The translations under genes and the position numbers were made by a program. This document shows positions 35,839 to 44,635 of a stretch of 64,000 nucleotides of DNA, piece after piece. The notes below the pieces were generated by a model. That model was not told the DNA's origin and searched no databases. It saw nothing but the letters and a program-made list of their open reading frames with translations. Each line of letters begins with the position of its first letter. Position 1 is the first letter of the stretch. Source of the DNA: Chryseobacterium sp. StRB126 (lineage in GTDB: Bacteria > Bacteroidota > Bacteroidia > Flavobacteriales > Weeksellaceae); contig NZ_AP014624.1 in NCBI RefSeq assembly GCF_000829375.1, positions 3,224,001-3,288,000 of the forward strand, given 5' to 3'.

Positions 35839-36681
35839 ATGAAAATCATCATTCACGGAGGCTTTTTCTCGGAAAGTGACCAAAGCCATGAAGTAAAAAC
35901 AGCAAAACAAAACTCTTTAAAAGCAATTGCTGAAAAGGCATTTCATTATCTTCAGACTCATTCCGCTTTTGATTCGGTGGCTTATGCCGTTTCTTTGCTG
36001 GAAGATGATCCTTTGTACAATGCCGGAATAGGCTCGCAGATTCAGAGTGATGGTGTCATCCGGATGAGCGCCGCTATTATGAATGGTGAAACTCAGAAAT
36101 TAAGTGGTGTTATCAATATTCAGGATGTAAAAAATCCCATTTTTGTTGCAAAAGATCTTATTGGAGAGGATGATCGGGTTTTAGGTGGACAAGGGGCAAA
36201 AAATTATGCTACCGAACATGGATTTGAGAACTTCTCCACTGAAATCCCACAGAGAAGAAAGGAATATGAAGCTAAACTTGGTAATGGAGGTAAAGGTACG
36301 GTAGGCTGTGTAGCCATCGATAAGAATGGAAAACTGGCTGTTGGCACTTCTACAGGAGGAAAGGGTTTTGAAATCCCGGGAAGAATCTCAGACTCTGCCA
36401 CAGTGGCTGGAAATTATGCCAACACCTTTTGTGCAGTAAGCTGTACAGGTGTAGGAGAAGATATTGTAAGCAATGCTACTGCTACAAAAATTGTAACCCG
36501 CGTAACAGATGGAATGAGCCTTGAAACGGCTTTCACCAAAACTTTTGATGAACTTAAAACGATTGACGGATTTGCAGGTGCCATTGCTATTGATAAAGAC
36601 GGGAATATTTATCATCAGGACTCCTATCCTACTATGGTTTTCGCCAGTTTTGACGGTGAAAATTTCGATATCTTTTCTTAA
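35839..36681 (+). CDS. Isoaspartyl peptidase / plant-type L-asparaginase
   Basis: The 280-residue protein is an Ntn-hydrolase of the IaaA family, made as a precursor that cuts itself before the catalytic threonine T154 in GGKGTVGCVA. It hydrolyses beta-aspartyl dipeptides and asparagine, which makes it the natural enzyme to finish cyanophycin breakdown after CphB. It lacks a signal peptide, unlike some Bacteroidetes lysosomal-type homologues, so it acts in the cytoplasm. It is 342 bases from cphB and probably has its own promoter. Confidence 0.92.
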   Translation: MKIIIHGGFFSESDQSHEVKTAKQNSLKAIAEKAFHYLQTHSAFDSVAYAVSLLEDDPLYNAGIGSQIQSDGVIRMSAAIMNGETQKLSGVINIQDVKNPIFVAKDLIGEDDRVLGGQGAKNYATEHGFENFSTEIPQRRKEYEAKLGNGGKGTVGCVAIDKNGKLAVGTSTGGKGFEIPGRISDSATVAGNYANTFCAVSCTGVGEDIVSNATATKIVTRVTDGMSLETAFTKTFDELKTIDGFAGAIAIDKDGNIYHQDSYPTMVFASFDGENFDIFS

Positions 36682-36782
36682 TTTTAACATTATTTTATAA
36701 TTCTGCCTAATTTTTTGGCACGTATTTTACATATGTATTAATAACAAATTTTAATATTAATATCTTTTAAAAAATAGAAATC

Positions 36783-37019
36783 ATGGGAAACAAAACAAAA
36801 GGCTTATTAGCTTTACTAGGATTAGGTGCTTTGGCTTACTGGAAATACAAGAATTCAAGTCCTGAAGATCAACAAGCCGTAAAGGATAAACTTAATACAG
36901 CAAAAGATAATCTTAACAAATGGGGAAATGATATTAAGACTAAAGCCAACGATGTTGCTTCCCAAGTTCAAAGTAAAGTAGATGAGGTAAAAACAAAGGC
37001 CGAAGATTCTTTAAACTAA
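36783..37019 (+). CDS. Small YtxH-like membrane-anchored helical protein
   Basis: The 78-residue protein has a short N-terminal hydrophobic helix (about 7-23, GLLALLGLGALAYWKYK) followed by a highly charged Lys/Asp/Glu helical tail with heptad-like spacing (DKLNTAKDNLNKWGNDIKTK). This layout matches YtxH-like or general-stress gas-vesicle-type small proteins, whose function is not established. A terminator follows at 37056-37089. Confidence 0.75.
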   Translation: MGNKTKGLLALLGLGALAYWKYKNSSPEDQQAVKDKLNTAKDNLNKWGNDIKTKANDVASQVQSKVDEVKTKAEDSLN

Positions 37020-37055
37020 AAACAGACAGTAGTTTTTTTTAACATTCATATATAG

Positions 37056-37093
37056 AAAAAGTCATCGTAGTAGTTTGCGATGACTTTTTGTTT
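37056..37093. terminator. Bidirectional terminator
   Basis: AAAAAGTCATCG (37056-37067) and CGATGACTTTTT (37078-37089) form a 12-base perfect stem with a ten-base loop, between convergent genes. Confidence 0.85.
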
Positions 37094-37116
37094 TATCAAT
37101 CAGAAAATAGTGTCCT

Positions 37117-37854
37117 TTAATTTCCCTGAATAATATAATTTTTTTCTATTAATTTTCTTTCAGGTTCATTGGAATTATCCGGCTGGAACCAAACTTCAAC
37201 CCTGCTTCCATAGTAATCACCCCAATCTCCTTCTGTCACTGTAAAACCATCATTGTCACTTGAAAATTCTTTCAGTTCATCACTAGGGTTAAAAACCTTT
37301 CTCATCGATTCTTTTTTAATCTCATTTTCAGAAAGAATCCTGTTGGTATTAAAATCATAGACTTTTAAATAGACCTTACCTTTTTCTGTTTTATTCAGGA
37401 AAACATCGTATTTATAAGATCCCGGCTGCAAATAATCATAAATAAGAATATCAGGCTGGGTAACCTCTACAAGTTCTTTCTCATCTACAAACTGCTTCAA
37501 AGGCATTGAAAACTTTGCATTCTTTGGGTTTTTAATATCATTATTATATGGTTTATAAGGACTTTTAGGCGGGTAAAAAGCAAACAGTACACCAATGATG
37601 GTAAACATAATAAAGCTTAAAAGACATTGCCAAAGACCATTTTTAAACTCATCTTTTTTAAACAGTCTTGAAATTCCTAATATAAAACTTAGACCTGCCA
37701 CCAAAAATGGCGTAACCGAGAAAAAGTTCCATGTAAACTTACTAATTGGTAAAATAAGGATCAGAAGCCAACAAAAAATTCCTATAAATAATGTAATTAA
37801 AGAGGTAAAATACCACCTCCAGTTTAAGGCTCTAAAAACGACTTCTTTTATCAT
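37117..37854 (-). CDS. Membrane protein of unknown function
   Basis: The 245-residue protein has three or four N-terminal membrane helices (about 13-35, 42-60, 75-95) and a C-terminal soluble domain of about 140 residues. The soluble part contains YDYLQPGSYKYDVFLNKTEKG and GDWGDYYGSRVEVWFQP, a beta-rich carbohydrate- or ligand-binding-like pattern. No family was recognised. Its start overlaps the stop of the SHOCT-domain gene before it by four bases (ATGA), so they are translationally coupled members of one leftward operon. Confidence 0.7.
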   Translation of the reverse strand: MIKEVVFRALNWRWYFTSLITLFIGIFCWLLILILPISKFTWNFFSVTPFLVAGLSFILGISRLFKKDEFKNGLWQCLLSFIMFTIIGVLFAFYPPKSPYKPYNNDIKNPKNAKFSMPLKQFVDEKELVEVTQPDILIYDYLQPGSYKYDVFLNKTEKGKVYLKVYDFNTNRILSENEIKKESMRKVFNPSDELKEFSSDNDGFTVTEGDWGDYYGSRVEVWFQPDNSNEPERKLIEKNYIIQGN

Positions 37855-38381
37855 AATTTGTCTATAATTTTTTTCTTCTGTTCATTGAATTCTTCTTCAC
37901 TTAAAATTCCGCTCTCTTTTAATCTTCCCAATTGCTCCAGCTGGTCTAAATGACTGGGCTCAGGTGTATGTTTAGTGTATTCTTCAGGACGGGACATGAA
38001 ATCTCTTACTTTTTCGCAAAAGAGTTTGGCTTCATACTTTCCCACTCCATCAATCTCAACCAAATCATCAGACACCTGAACATCTATAGAAGCCAGCATC
38101 ATTGCTGTTTCATATTGTATTGAGCTTATTTTGGTGTAAGAATAATCCTCCACCGTTAATCCATACATGAATTCTTTATCTACAAACATCAGCCTTCTGT
38201 CGGTAGCCACTAAGATAATATGATGTTGTGTTGTCTTATTTCTGCCTTCCACAAGGTAAACGATTCTTTCATCCACTGAAAGAATATCTGGCAGAGCATG
38301 AATCTCTTTTCTGGCAAAAATGGTAGGATTAATATCCAGTTTTTCGAGTTCTTCTTTTATTTCTTTAAGTCTTGATCCCAT
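37851..38381 (-). CDS. Short PH-like/SHOCT domain protein
   Basis: The 176-residue protein has the PH-like middle (DERIVYLVEGRN, then TDRRLMFVDKEFMYG, about 37-83) and the C-terminal SHOCT pair of short helices (LEQLGRLKESGILSEEEF, about 148-165) of its three longer neighbours, but it lacks their N-terminal zinc ribbon. It is therefore a shortened paralogue. Such proteins are of unknown function; SHOCT motifs are thought to mediate oligomerisation or membrane interaction. Confidence 0.8.
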   Translation of the reverse strand: MGSRLKEIKEELEKLDINPTIFARKEIHALPDILSVDERIVYLVEGRNKTTQHHIILVATDRRLMFVDKEFMYGLTVEDYSYTKISSIQYETAMMLASIDVQVSDDLVEIDGVGKYEAKLFCEKVRDFMSRPEEYTKHTPEPSHLDQLEQLGRLKESGILSEEEFNEQKKKIIDKL

Positions 38382-38439
38382 TATTATAGTTTATGAGCTT
38401 ACATTACTATTTATTTTCAATTTAATAAAAACATTCACC

Positions 38440-39075
38440 TTAAGCAGGAATGACAATAGAGGAATGCAAAGCATACACTTTCCAGCCTAAATTTTCATAT
38501 AATAGCTTCCCTTCTTCTGTAGCGACTAAAATATTATTAGCAAACCCTTTCGATAAAGCTATTTTCTCCAGCTCTTTCAATAAAAAAGAGGCCAGTCCTT
38601 TCCTTTGATGGTTTATTTCGGTAACAATCCTATCATAAACGGCAACATCATCTATCAAAGATACACGACCAATGGAAGCCTGCTCACCATTTTCTGCTAC
38701 AATTCTTACCACAAAAGTTGTATTGTATTCTGAAAATTCCAAATGATATCCTTCTGCCAGACTAATTTCCGGGAAAGTCATAGGACGAAAACAGGTCATC
38801 AGGTATCCTTGGGCCTGTAGTTGCCATTTTTCAGGAATACTTCCCATAAACTGATCGGGAGAGGTGCTTACTTTCAGATGAACCCAGGGTTCATTAATTG
38901 ACCGGGCAAGCTGAAAAAAATCTTCGTTAAGTTCAGGAAACATATATCGTTCTTTTTGTTTTTCATCCCCCACGAATACATTAAATCCAGATTTATACTG
39001 AACAGGAAAGGATACTTCTCTTGATAAGCACCATCCTCTAAGCCAGTTTTTTACGATTTCCGTTTTATCCTTCAT
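38440..39075 (-). CDS. GNAT family N-acetyltransferase
   Basis: The 211-residue protein has a C-terminal GNAT domain (about 110-210), with the acetyl-CoA loop in NHQRKGLASFLLKELE and the following IALSKGFANNILVATEEG strand-helix. The N-terminal half is of the less conserved, possibly substrate-binding kind. It is set between the SHOCT-protein genes, which suggests that one of those or another cytoplasmic amine might be its substrate, without direct evidence. Confidence 0.8.
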   Translation of the reverse strand: MKDKTEIVKNWLRGWCLSREVSFPVQYKSGFNVFVGDEKQKERYMFPELNEDFFQLARSINEPWVHLKVSTSPDQFMGSIPEKWQLQAQGYLMTCFRPMTFPEISLAEGYHLEFSEYNTTFVVRIVAENGEQASIGRVSLIDDVAVYDRIVTEINHQRKGLASFLLKELEKIALSKGFANNILVATEEGKLLYENLGWKVYALHSSIVIPA

Positions 39076-39097
39076 GATTTTAAAGGTTTTATTTTAA

Positions 39098-39964
39098 TTA
39101 TCCCAGCAGTTTCTTTTTTTGCGCCGTAAATTCCGCATCTGTCAGGATTCCGTTTTCTCTCAGTTTTCCAAGTTTTTCCAGCTGTTCAAGAATCTCAAGA
39201 GAGAGGGTTACGTTTGTACTTGTATTGATATTGGCACTAGTACTGGTATTTACAGGATCTGTTTGTTGCTGAGGTTGTTGTACCGGATTATTATAGATAG
39301 GTCTTATGATATCGTAGAATTTTTCTGCATCTTCTTTATCCATAAAACACTCAAATTCTACCACTCTTTCGTCAAGATGTAGCTTAATGATTGGAGATCT
39401 CGGATTGGTTACAAAACTTACCGACTTGATCATTTCATTAGAATAATCATTGATTTTAGCTGCTCCAAACATTGCTTTTGAAATAGAGATCATTCTTTTA
39501 GAGGTTGCCACCAGTATTCCTGCAGCCAGTGTATTGACAAACTGAGCATCTGTAATGCCTAAAATCTTCTCATCTTCGGGAATCAGAGAAGGCAATTCTT
39601 TAACCTCTCCTTTTGTAAATACGGAAAGGTTGGCATTCAGTTTTTCCAGTTCAGCTTTTATCTTTTGTTTTCTCCTTTTAAATTCTTCCTTAGAAATATG
39701 TTGAGGTTCTTCAGCTACAGCCATAGGAAGGTTTTCCTGCGTTGTTACTGCAAGGGAGTTTTGTTCTGTATCTTTATTCTGAACGATACGATGAATATCA
39801 TCAATATTGAACTGATTAAGATTATACAGTACTTCCTGATTGATGTAACTTATTTTATCTAAACATTTATTGCATAATACACCATCATCTGAAAGCTTAT
39901 TTTCGCCCAGAAGCTTATCCATAGAGGTTAATTCGGTACTACACAATGAACAACTATTATTCAT
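39098..39964 (-). CDS. Zinc ribbon - PH-like - SHOCT protein, copy 1
   Basis: The 288-residue protein starts with a four-Cys zinc ribbon (C5, C8, C31, C34) of the DUF4428 kind. A helical linker, a PH-like domain (about 125-220, with DEKILGITDAQF and ATSKRMISISKAMFG), a Gln/Thr/Asn-rich spacer and a C-terminal SHOCT pair (LEQLGKLRENGILTDAEF, about 262-279) follow. It is one of three tandem full-length paralogues. The function is unknown; PH-like plus SHOCT suggests a membrane-near scaffold. Confidence 0.85.
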   Translation of the reverse strand: MNNSCSLCSTELTSMDKLLGENKLSDDGVLCNKCLDKISYINQEVLYNLNQFNIDDIHRIVQNKDTEQNSLAVTTQENLPMAVAEEPQHISKEEFKRRKQKIKAELEKLNANLSVFTKGEVKELPSLIPEDEKILGITDAQFVNTLAAGILVATSKRMISISKAMFGAAKINDYSNEMIKSVSFVTNPRSPIIKLHLDERVVEFECFMDKEDAEKFYDIIRPIYNNPVQQPQQQTDPVNTSTSANINTSTNVTLSLEILEQLEKLGKLRENGILTDAEFTAQKKKLLG

Positions 39965-39975
39965 TTTTTATTTTT

Positions 39976-40863
39976 TTATAATTTATTCAGAAGTTTTTTC
40001 TTCTGCTCTGCAAATTCTTCATCGGTTAAGATTCCGCTTTCTTTCAATCTTCCTAATTTTTCGAGCTTATCAAAAACTGTTGAAGGGTCTTCTTTTTGTG
40101 GTGGCTCTGGTTTAAATATAGGAGATTTTGGTTCCGGATGTGTTGCGCTTGGTTTTAATTGGTTTTTGGAACTGTTTGCATAATCTTCTATCGCTTCACA
40201 AAATAGTTGGGCATTATTTTTATTTTTAAATATGAAATCAGCCTGAGATCCATTGATAAGCATTTTTACCTGGTTCGAACTTTCTTCCGGGTCATATAAA
40301 ATAGAATTAATATCCTGATATTGAAATTCATTTTGATATAGATTTCCAAAAAAGCCTTTGTTAAGAAAAACCACTCTATGCTGTGTTGCTAGCAGAAGTC
40401 CGTTCATCTTGTTATGTAAATACTTTGTATCTGCTATCGCAATAAGCTTTTCATCTGTATTTAGAATATTCACCAGTTCATCCACTTCATTGTTCACAGA
40501 TGCACTGAGTATAGCGTTTAAAGCAAGAATCTGTTCTTTAATTTCTTCTGATCTCCTAGGTTTTGCCTTATCAATGGAAAACCGAACCGTATGAGAGAAT
40601 GTTATAGTGGTACGGGATACCGAAGTCTCTACTACAGGTTCTTCTTCAATTTCTTCAGCTTTCTCAATACTTTCCCTCCATACTAAATCCCTTATCTCTG
40701 TTAAGCAATAATTGATAAGATTATTCACCAAATCTTTATTCATAACGGTTGCTTTATTCAGGCATTTGTTGCATAAGATTCCACCATCTGAAAGTTTATT
40801 CTCTCCCAAAACGGTATCCATAGGTGTTAAAGGTATTCCACAAAGAGCACAACTTGTGTTCAT
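39976..40863 (-). CDS. Zinc ribbon - PH-like - SHOCT protein, copy 2
   Basis: The 295-residue paralogue has the same order as its neighbours: zinc-ribbon Cys C5, C8, C31, C34; a PH-like middle with ATQHRVVFLNKGFFGNLYQ (about 177-195); and a SHOCT end (LEKLGRLKESGILTDEEF). It lies 11 bases before copy 1 in the same direction, so the two are co-transcribed. The middle domains differ between copies much more than the ends, so duplication was not recent. Confidence 0.85.
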   Translation of the reverse strand: MNTSCALCGIPLTPMDTVLGENKLSDGGILCNKCLNKATVMNKDLVNNLINYCLTEIRDLVWRESIEKAEEIEEEPVVETSVSRTTITFSHTVRFSIDKAKPRRSEEIKEQILALNAILSASVNNEVDELVNILNTDEKLIAIADTKYLHNKMNGLLLATQHRVVFLNKGFFGNLYQNEFQYQDINSILYDPEESSNQVKMLINGSQADFIFKNKNNAQLFCEAIEDYANSSKNQLKPSATHPEPKSPIFKPEPPQKEDPSTVFDKLEKLGRLKESGILTDEEFAEQKKKLLNKL

Positions 40864-41008
40864 TCCAGTTTTATGTTTAAAAGTTTTTTAATCAGAATAG
40901 ATAACAACTACCGTTCTGTTTTGTATCAACCTATATTCTCAATTATGAGCTGTTTATATTTAACTTATTTTAAATCATCATTAAAATGTAGCCTATATTG
41001 TTACATTT

Positions 41009-41887
41009 TTAAAGTCTTTCCAATAATTTCGCTTTCTGAATTGAGAACTCTTCTTCACTTAAAACACCCATCTGCCTTAGTTTCCCAAGTTTTTCCAGTT
41101 GCTCGAAAATATCTTCTGAGGAACTTTTTGGTGTATTAGATGCACTTTGGTTGGATATACTTTGAGGTGCCGTGTTCTGAGCATTTTGAAAGAATGACTG
41201 TGGCTGTGCTGCTTGTTGATGGGATGGTCTTTCCGGTTCTCTGATCTGTCCGTTTACTATATCACAGAATGATCTTCCATCACTTTTATTATGCAGTTTA
41301 AACTCAACAGTACCTCCTCTTGTATTAACTCTTAATACGGAGTACAAAAGGTTTTCAACCTGATCCAGAGAAGTAATATCTTTATGGGTATATTCATTTT
41401 TCACAACGCCACCCAGGAATTTTTTATCCATGAAAATCACTCTCCATTGGGTTGAAAAAATAATTCCTTCTCTGTTATTATGAAGATTTATACATTCTGC
41501 AATGGCCATCAATTTTTCATTTTGATCCAGAACTTTATCCAGTTCATTTACTTCTTCATTGGCCAAAACGCTCAATCTGGCTTTAAGGGCTACAATCTGA
41601 TCTTTTATTTCATCTAATCTGGTGGGAGCATCATATTCATAATTACTCGCTCCTGAGTAAGGAGAACTTCCCGGATTCTGACTTGCATCAATTTTACTTT
41701 TAAGGAACATCCCTGTTATTTCAGCAAAATAGAACTGGTGTAGATTATTGGTGAGGTCTCTATTGATCGTAATTGCTTTATTAAAACATTCAGCACACAA
41801 GTAACCGCCATCTGCAAGTTTATTTTTCCCAACGAGCATGTCGGTAGACGTTAGCGGAGTTCCACATAATGCACAAATAGTATTCAT
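41009..41887 (-). CDS. Zinc ribbon - PH-like - SHOCT protein, copy 3
   Basis: The 292-residue paralogue opens the leftward set. It has zinc-ribbon Cys C5, C8, C31 and C34, a PH-like middle (about 130-215) with STQWRVIFMDKKFLGGV, a Ser/Gln/Asn-rich spacer, and a SHOCT end (LEKLGKLRQMGVLSEEEF). It lies 145 bases upstream of copy 2 and is the last chromosomal gene before the conjugative element. Confidence 0.85.
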   Translation of the reverse strand: MNTICALCGTPLTSTDMLVGKNKLADGGYLCAECFNKAITINRDLTNNLHQFYFAEITGMFLKSKIDASQNPGSSPYSGASNYEYDAPTRLDEIKDQIVALKARLSVLANEEVNELDKVLDQNEKLMAIAECINLHNNREGIIFSTQWRVIFMDKKFLGGVVKNEYTHKDITSLDQVENLLYSVLRVNTRGGTVEFKLHNKSDGRSFCDIVNGQIREPERPSHQQAAQPQSFFQNAQNTAPQSISNQSASNTPKSSSEDIFEQLEKLGKLRQMGVLSEEEFSIQKAKLLERL

Positions 41888-42384
41888 CTGGTTTTTAATT
41901 TTTAAATGATATGGACTAAAACAGTTTGAGTCTGTTTTTTATTCTCTGAGCCCAAATTACAAATTCTGATTCTATATTTACCCTCAAAAATATTTAAAAC
42001 TTCTCGTTTTTCAGGTATTTTTTTCCTCCTCTCTTAAAATTAATCCATCTTAACACGTAATTTACTTCTATTCTGATTGAAAAATGAATTCTATAATTTT
42101 TGTTGAAACTGATTTTTTTCCACTAAAAAGATTAGTAAAAAGCAAAAATAAGCAAAACGATTAAAACCGTTGCTAAACAATGCTTTATAAAAGAGTAGTC
42201 TTAGTTTGGAACTCCATGTCTGATACGTTTTAGACTTGAAAATACAATGTTAGGTTACTAATTCGTTACCGATTAACAAAGGTGATTATATGTTTTAACT
42301 GACTATATTTCAATGTTTTGCATTCTTTTTCATATTCCCTTGTAACTCAATATAATTTAATTTTAAACATTAAACATTTGAGTT
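41888..42384. other. Chromosome-to-element junction region
   Basis: No gene is supported in this 497-base gap between the SHOCT array and the integrase. It should contain the promoter of each divergent gene, the left end of the element and arm-type integrase sites. Visible items are an AAAACAG-TTTGAGT-CTGTTTT hairpin (41918-41938), a direct repeat AAGCAAAA near 42,134 and 42,145, GTTAC repeated near 42,254 and 42,267, and ATGTTTTGCAT near 42,312, which loosely recalls the GTAnnTTTGC core of CTnDOT sites. The exact end cannot be fixed without the other junction. Confidence 0.4.
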
Positions 42385-43635
42385 ATGGAACAGACAAAAA
42401 AGTCCACGTTCAAACTGCTTTTCTACCTGAAAAAGAACGAACTAAAAAAGAATGGTAATGCACCAATTATGGCACGTATTACGATTGATGGAATAGCTAA
42501 AACTTTGGGAACAAAGTTAGAAATCAATCCCAAAAATTGGGATTTAAAATATGGAAGAGTTGAGGGCAAGAGCGCCATTGCTTTGAGCGTTAACCAAAAA
42601 CTGGATAATATACGGGGGCGTATTGATACTCTATATGAAGATATGCTCAAACACGAGGGATTTGTTACAGCACAAAAGTTAAAGCTTGCCTTCTTCGGTG
42701 TTGGTGTTATGGAAGACTCTTTGCTGAAAGTATTTAAAAAGAACAATGAAGACTTTGGAAAAATGGTGGCAAAAGGAGAACGAGCGGACAGCACGTACTA
42801 TAAATACAAGATTGTCTATAACCATGTCGAAGAATTTATAAAAAGTAGGTATCATCGTGATGATATGGCGTTTCGGGAATTGACCTGTGATTTTATCAGA
42901 GAATTTGATTTCTTCCTTAGAATAGATAAAGAATGCTCCCATAATACTGTTTGGGTATATACGATGCCCCTTTACCGTGTTGCAGAAATCGCCGTAAAAA
43001 GCGGTCTTATCAGGAAAAATCCTTTTGAAGATTATGAAATCTCTATGAAGGAAAATGACCGCAGTTATTTACTTAAAGAACACGTCGAATTCCTTTTGAT
43101 GCATACCCCCTCAAAACAAACGTATGAACTTGTAAAAGACCTTTTTGTATTCAGTTGCTTCACTGGCTTATCCTATATAGATATTAAAAATCTTAAAATA
43201 AGTAATATCCAATCCTTTTTTGATGGTCACGAATGGATTATAAGTCGAAGACAGAAATCTGATGTTGCTTCAAATGTACGATTGATGGAAATACCCAAAA
43301 GGATTATTGAAAAATACAAAGGTGTTACCCGAAATGAGGCTCTTTTTCCCGTTCCCACAAACAAAATTTGCAATAGTCATATAGATAAACTTATTAAAGA
43401 ATTAGAGATTGTTACAGAACAAAAAGTAACATTTCATACAGCAAGACATACTTTCGGAACCATGTTTTTGACAGAGGGTGTACCGCTTGAAAGCCTTAGT
43501 AAAATGATGGGGCATAAAAATATTTCGACCACACAGATTTATGCCAAAATCACCAGCCAAAAAATTAGTAAGGATATGGATTTAGTTGCCCCAAAATTTC
43601 AGGCTATGGAAGAAGCATTTTTAGCGGTAATCTGA
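42385..43635 (+). CDS. Tyrosine recombinase/integrase of a CTnDOT-type element
   Basis: The 416-residue protein has an N-terminal arm-binding domain (about 8-105), a SAM-like core-binding domain (about 115-215) and a catalytic domain. The visible catalytic residues are H351 and R354 (FHTARHTF), H377 (MMGHKNIS) and the nucleophile Y386 (TQIYAKI). The position of the first conserved Arg is taken by S263 in FTGLSYID, as in IntDOT-type integrases. It mediates excision and integration of the conjugative element, and lies at its left end with a terminator behind it. Confidence 0.93.
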   Translation: MEQTKKSTFKLLFYLKKNELKKNGNAPIMARITIDGIAKTLGTKLEINPKNWDLKYGRVEGKSAIALSVNQKLDNIRGRIDTLYEDMLKHEGFVTAQKLKLAFFGVGVMEDSLLKVFKKNNEDFGKMVAKGERADSTYYKYKIVYNHVEEFIKSRYHRDDMAFRELTCDFIREFDFFLRIDKECSHNTVWVYTMPLYRVAEIAVKSGLIRKNPFEDYEISMKENDRSYLLKEHVEFLLMHTPSKQTYELVKDLFVFSCFTGLSYIDIKNLKISNIQSFFDGHEWIISRRQKSDVASNVRLMEIPKRIIEKYKGVTRNEALFPVPTNKICNSHIDKLIKELEIVTEQKVTFHTARHTFGTMFLTEGVPLESLSKMMGHKNISTTQIYAKITSQKISKDMDLVAPKFQAMEEAFLAVI

Positions 43636-44198
43636 TTGATTTTTATTACCTCACAATAGAGCAGAACTTAACGGTTCTGCTTTTTTTATGCCCTTATTTT
43701 TTGTAGCCAAAGCACATTTACATTCCTCCACACAATACCCATACTGTAAAAGAGCTTATATGCTACTTAATAGATAGAAATTTGAAAAAAGTAGCCACCC
43801 TGCTATCCCTTGATCTTACATTTTTCAAATCTCTATCACAGGCTTTCATAGCCTGGTTATTTATCCCATAAAGTTTATTAGGGAATAATTTTCCACAATC
43901 AACCGGTAAAAAGGCAGCTAAGTTATAGCGGGCTGCCACCGCACCTGCCCAACCAAAAGACTACGGCATAATGGCAAGGCAAAATGATGGCTTCGCCGAG
44001 TTGTTTGTATTGCCTTGCCACCCTCTGGGACTTATTCCGTTTCCTTTTGGTTTTTCCGCATAGCCCGCTTGGATTATCTGCTTTCTTTTTTCCGGTTTTT
44101 CTTTTGGAAAAATTTACGAAACGAAGCAAGCCACAACAGGAAGCAGGAACGAGAAAAGCGAACGTAACAAAATGTAAAACTTTTAAAACAGGACGATT
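43636..44198. other. Gene-free region between integrase and ssb
   Basis: No gene is convincing. Apart from the terminator at 43661, the region carries an 11-base perfect inverted repeat, TGGCAAGGCAA (43972-43982) and TTGCCTTGCCA (44010-44020), in a G+C-richer block. Such blocks precede ssb in Bacteroidetes elements; a protein-binding or structured-RNA role is possible. An open frame on the other strand (43923-44129) is low-complexity and not supported. Confidence 0.4.
43661..43688 (+). terminator. Terminator after the integrase gene
   Basis: GCAGAAC-TTAACG-GTTCTGC followed by seven T residues lies 25 bases after the integrase stop codon. Confidence 0.85.
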
Positions 44199-44591
44199 AT
44201 GAACATCATCGGAAGACTGACAAAAGATGCGGAAGTACGCACATTGTCGAACGAAAAACAGGTAGTAAACTTTTCAGTAGCCACCAACGACAGCTACAAA
44301 AACAAACAAGGCGAACGCATAGAGCAAACAACCTATTTCGATTGTGCCTATTGGCTAACTGCAAATGTGGCAAGATTGCTCACAAAAGGTACTTTGGTAG
44401 AACTCACAGGCAGGGTAAGCACAAGGGCGTGGACAGGCAAAGACGGAGAGCCAAGAGCAGGGCTGAATTTCCATACTTCAAATATCAAACTACACGGAGG
44501 TAGTAGGAAAGCCGAAACCGTACAAGCTACTGCACAAGCCAAGAACAACAAGTTTACAGCACAGGGAACAGAAGACGACCTCCCATTCTAA
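44199..44591 (+). CDS. ssb: Single-stranded DNA-binding protein
   Basis: The 130-residue protein has the SSB OB-fold: MNIIGRLTKDAEVRTL at the start, VVNFSVATNDSYKNKQGER, FDCAYW and LVELTGRVSTRAW. Its tail ends in the acidic DDLPF motif that recruits partner proteins. Element-encoded SSBs protect the single strand during conjugation. DUF932 and a small protein gene follow, a common early block of these elements. Confidence 0.93.
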   Translation: MNIIGRLTKDAEVRTLSNEKQVVNFSVATNDSYKNKQGERIEQTTYFDCAYWLTANVARLLTKGTLVELTGRVSTRAWTGKDGEPRAGLNFHTSNIKLHGGSRKAETVQATAQAKNNKFTAQGTEDDLPF

Positions 44592-44635
44592 CAACGAGTA
44601 TTCAATCATTTTTCAAACATCAAAATTTTATCAAA

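Noticed and set aside
41918..41938. Hairpin with T run upstream of the SHOCT array
   Set aside because: No plus-strand gene precedes it and its T run on either side is short; function as terminator is unclear.
43923..44129. Minus-strand open frame upstream of ssb
   Set aside because: Basic, low-complexity translation and a structured, G+C-richer region; no recognisable domain.
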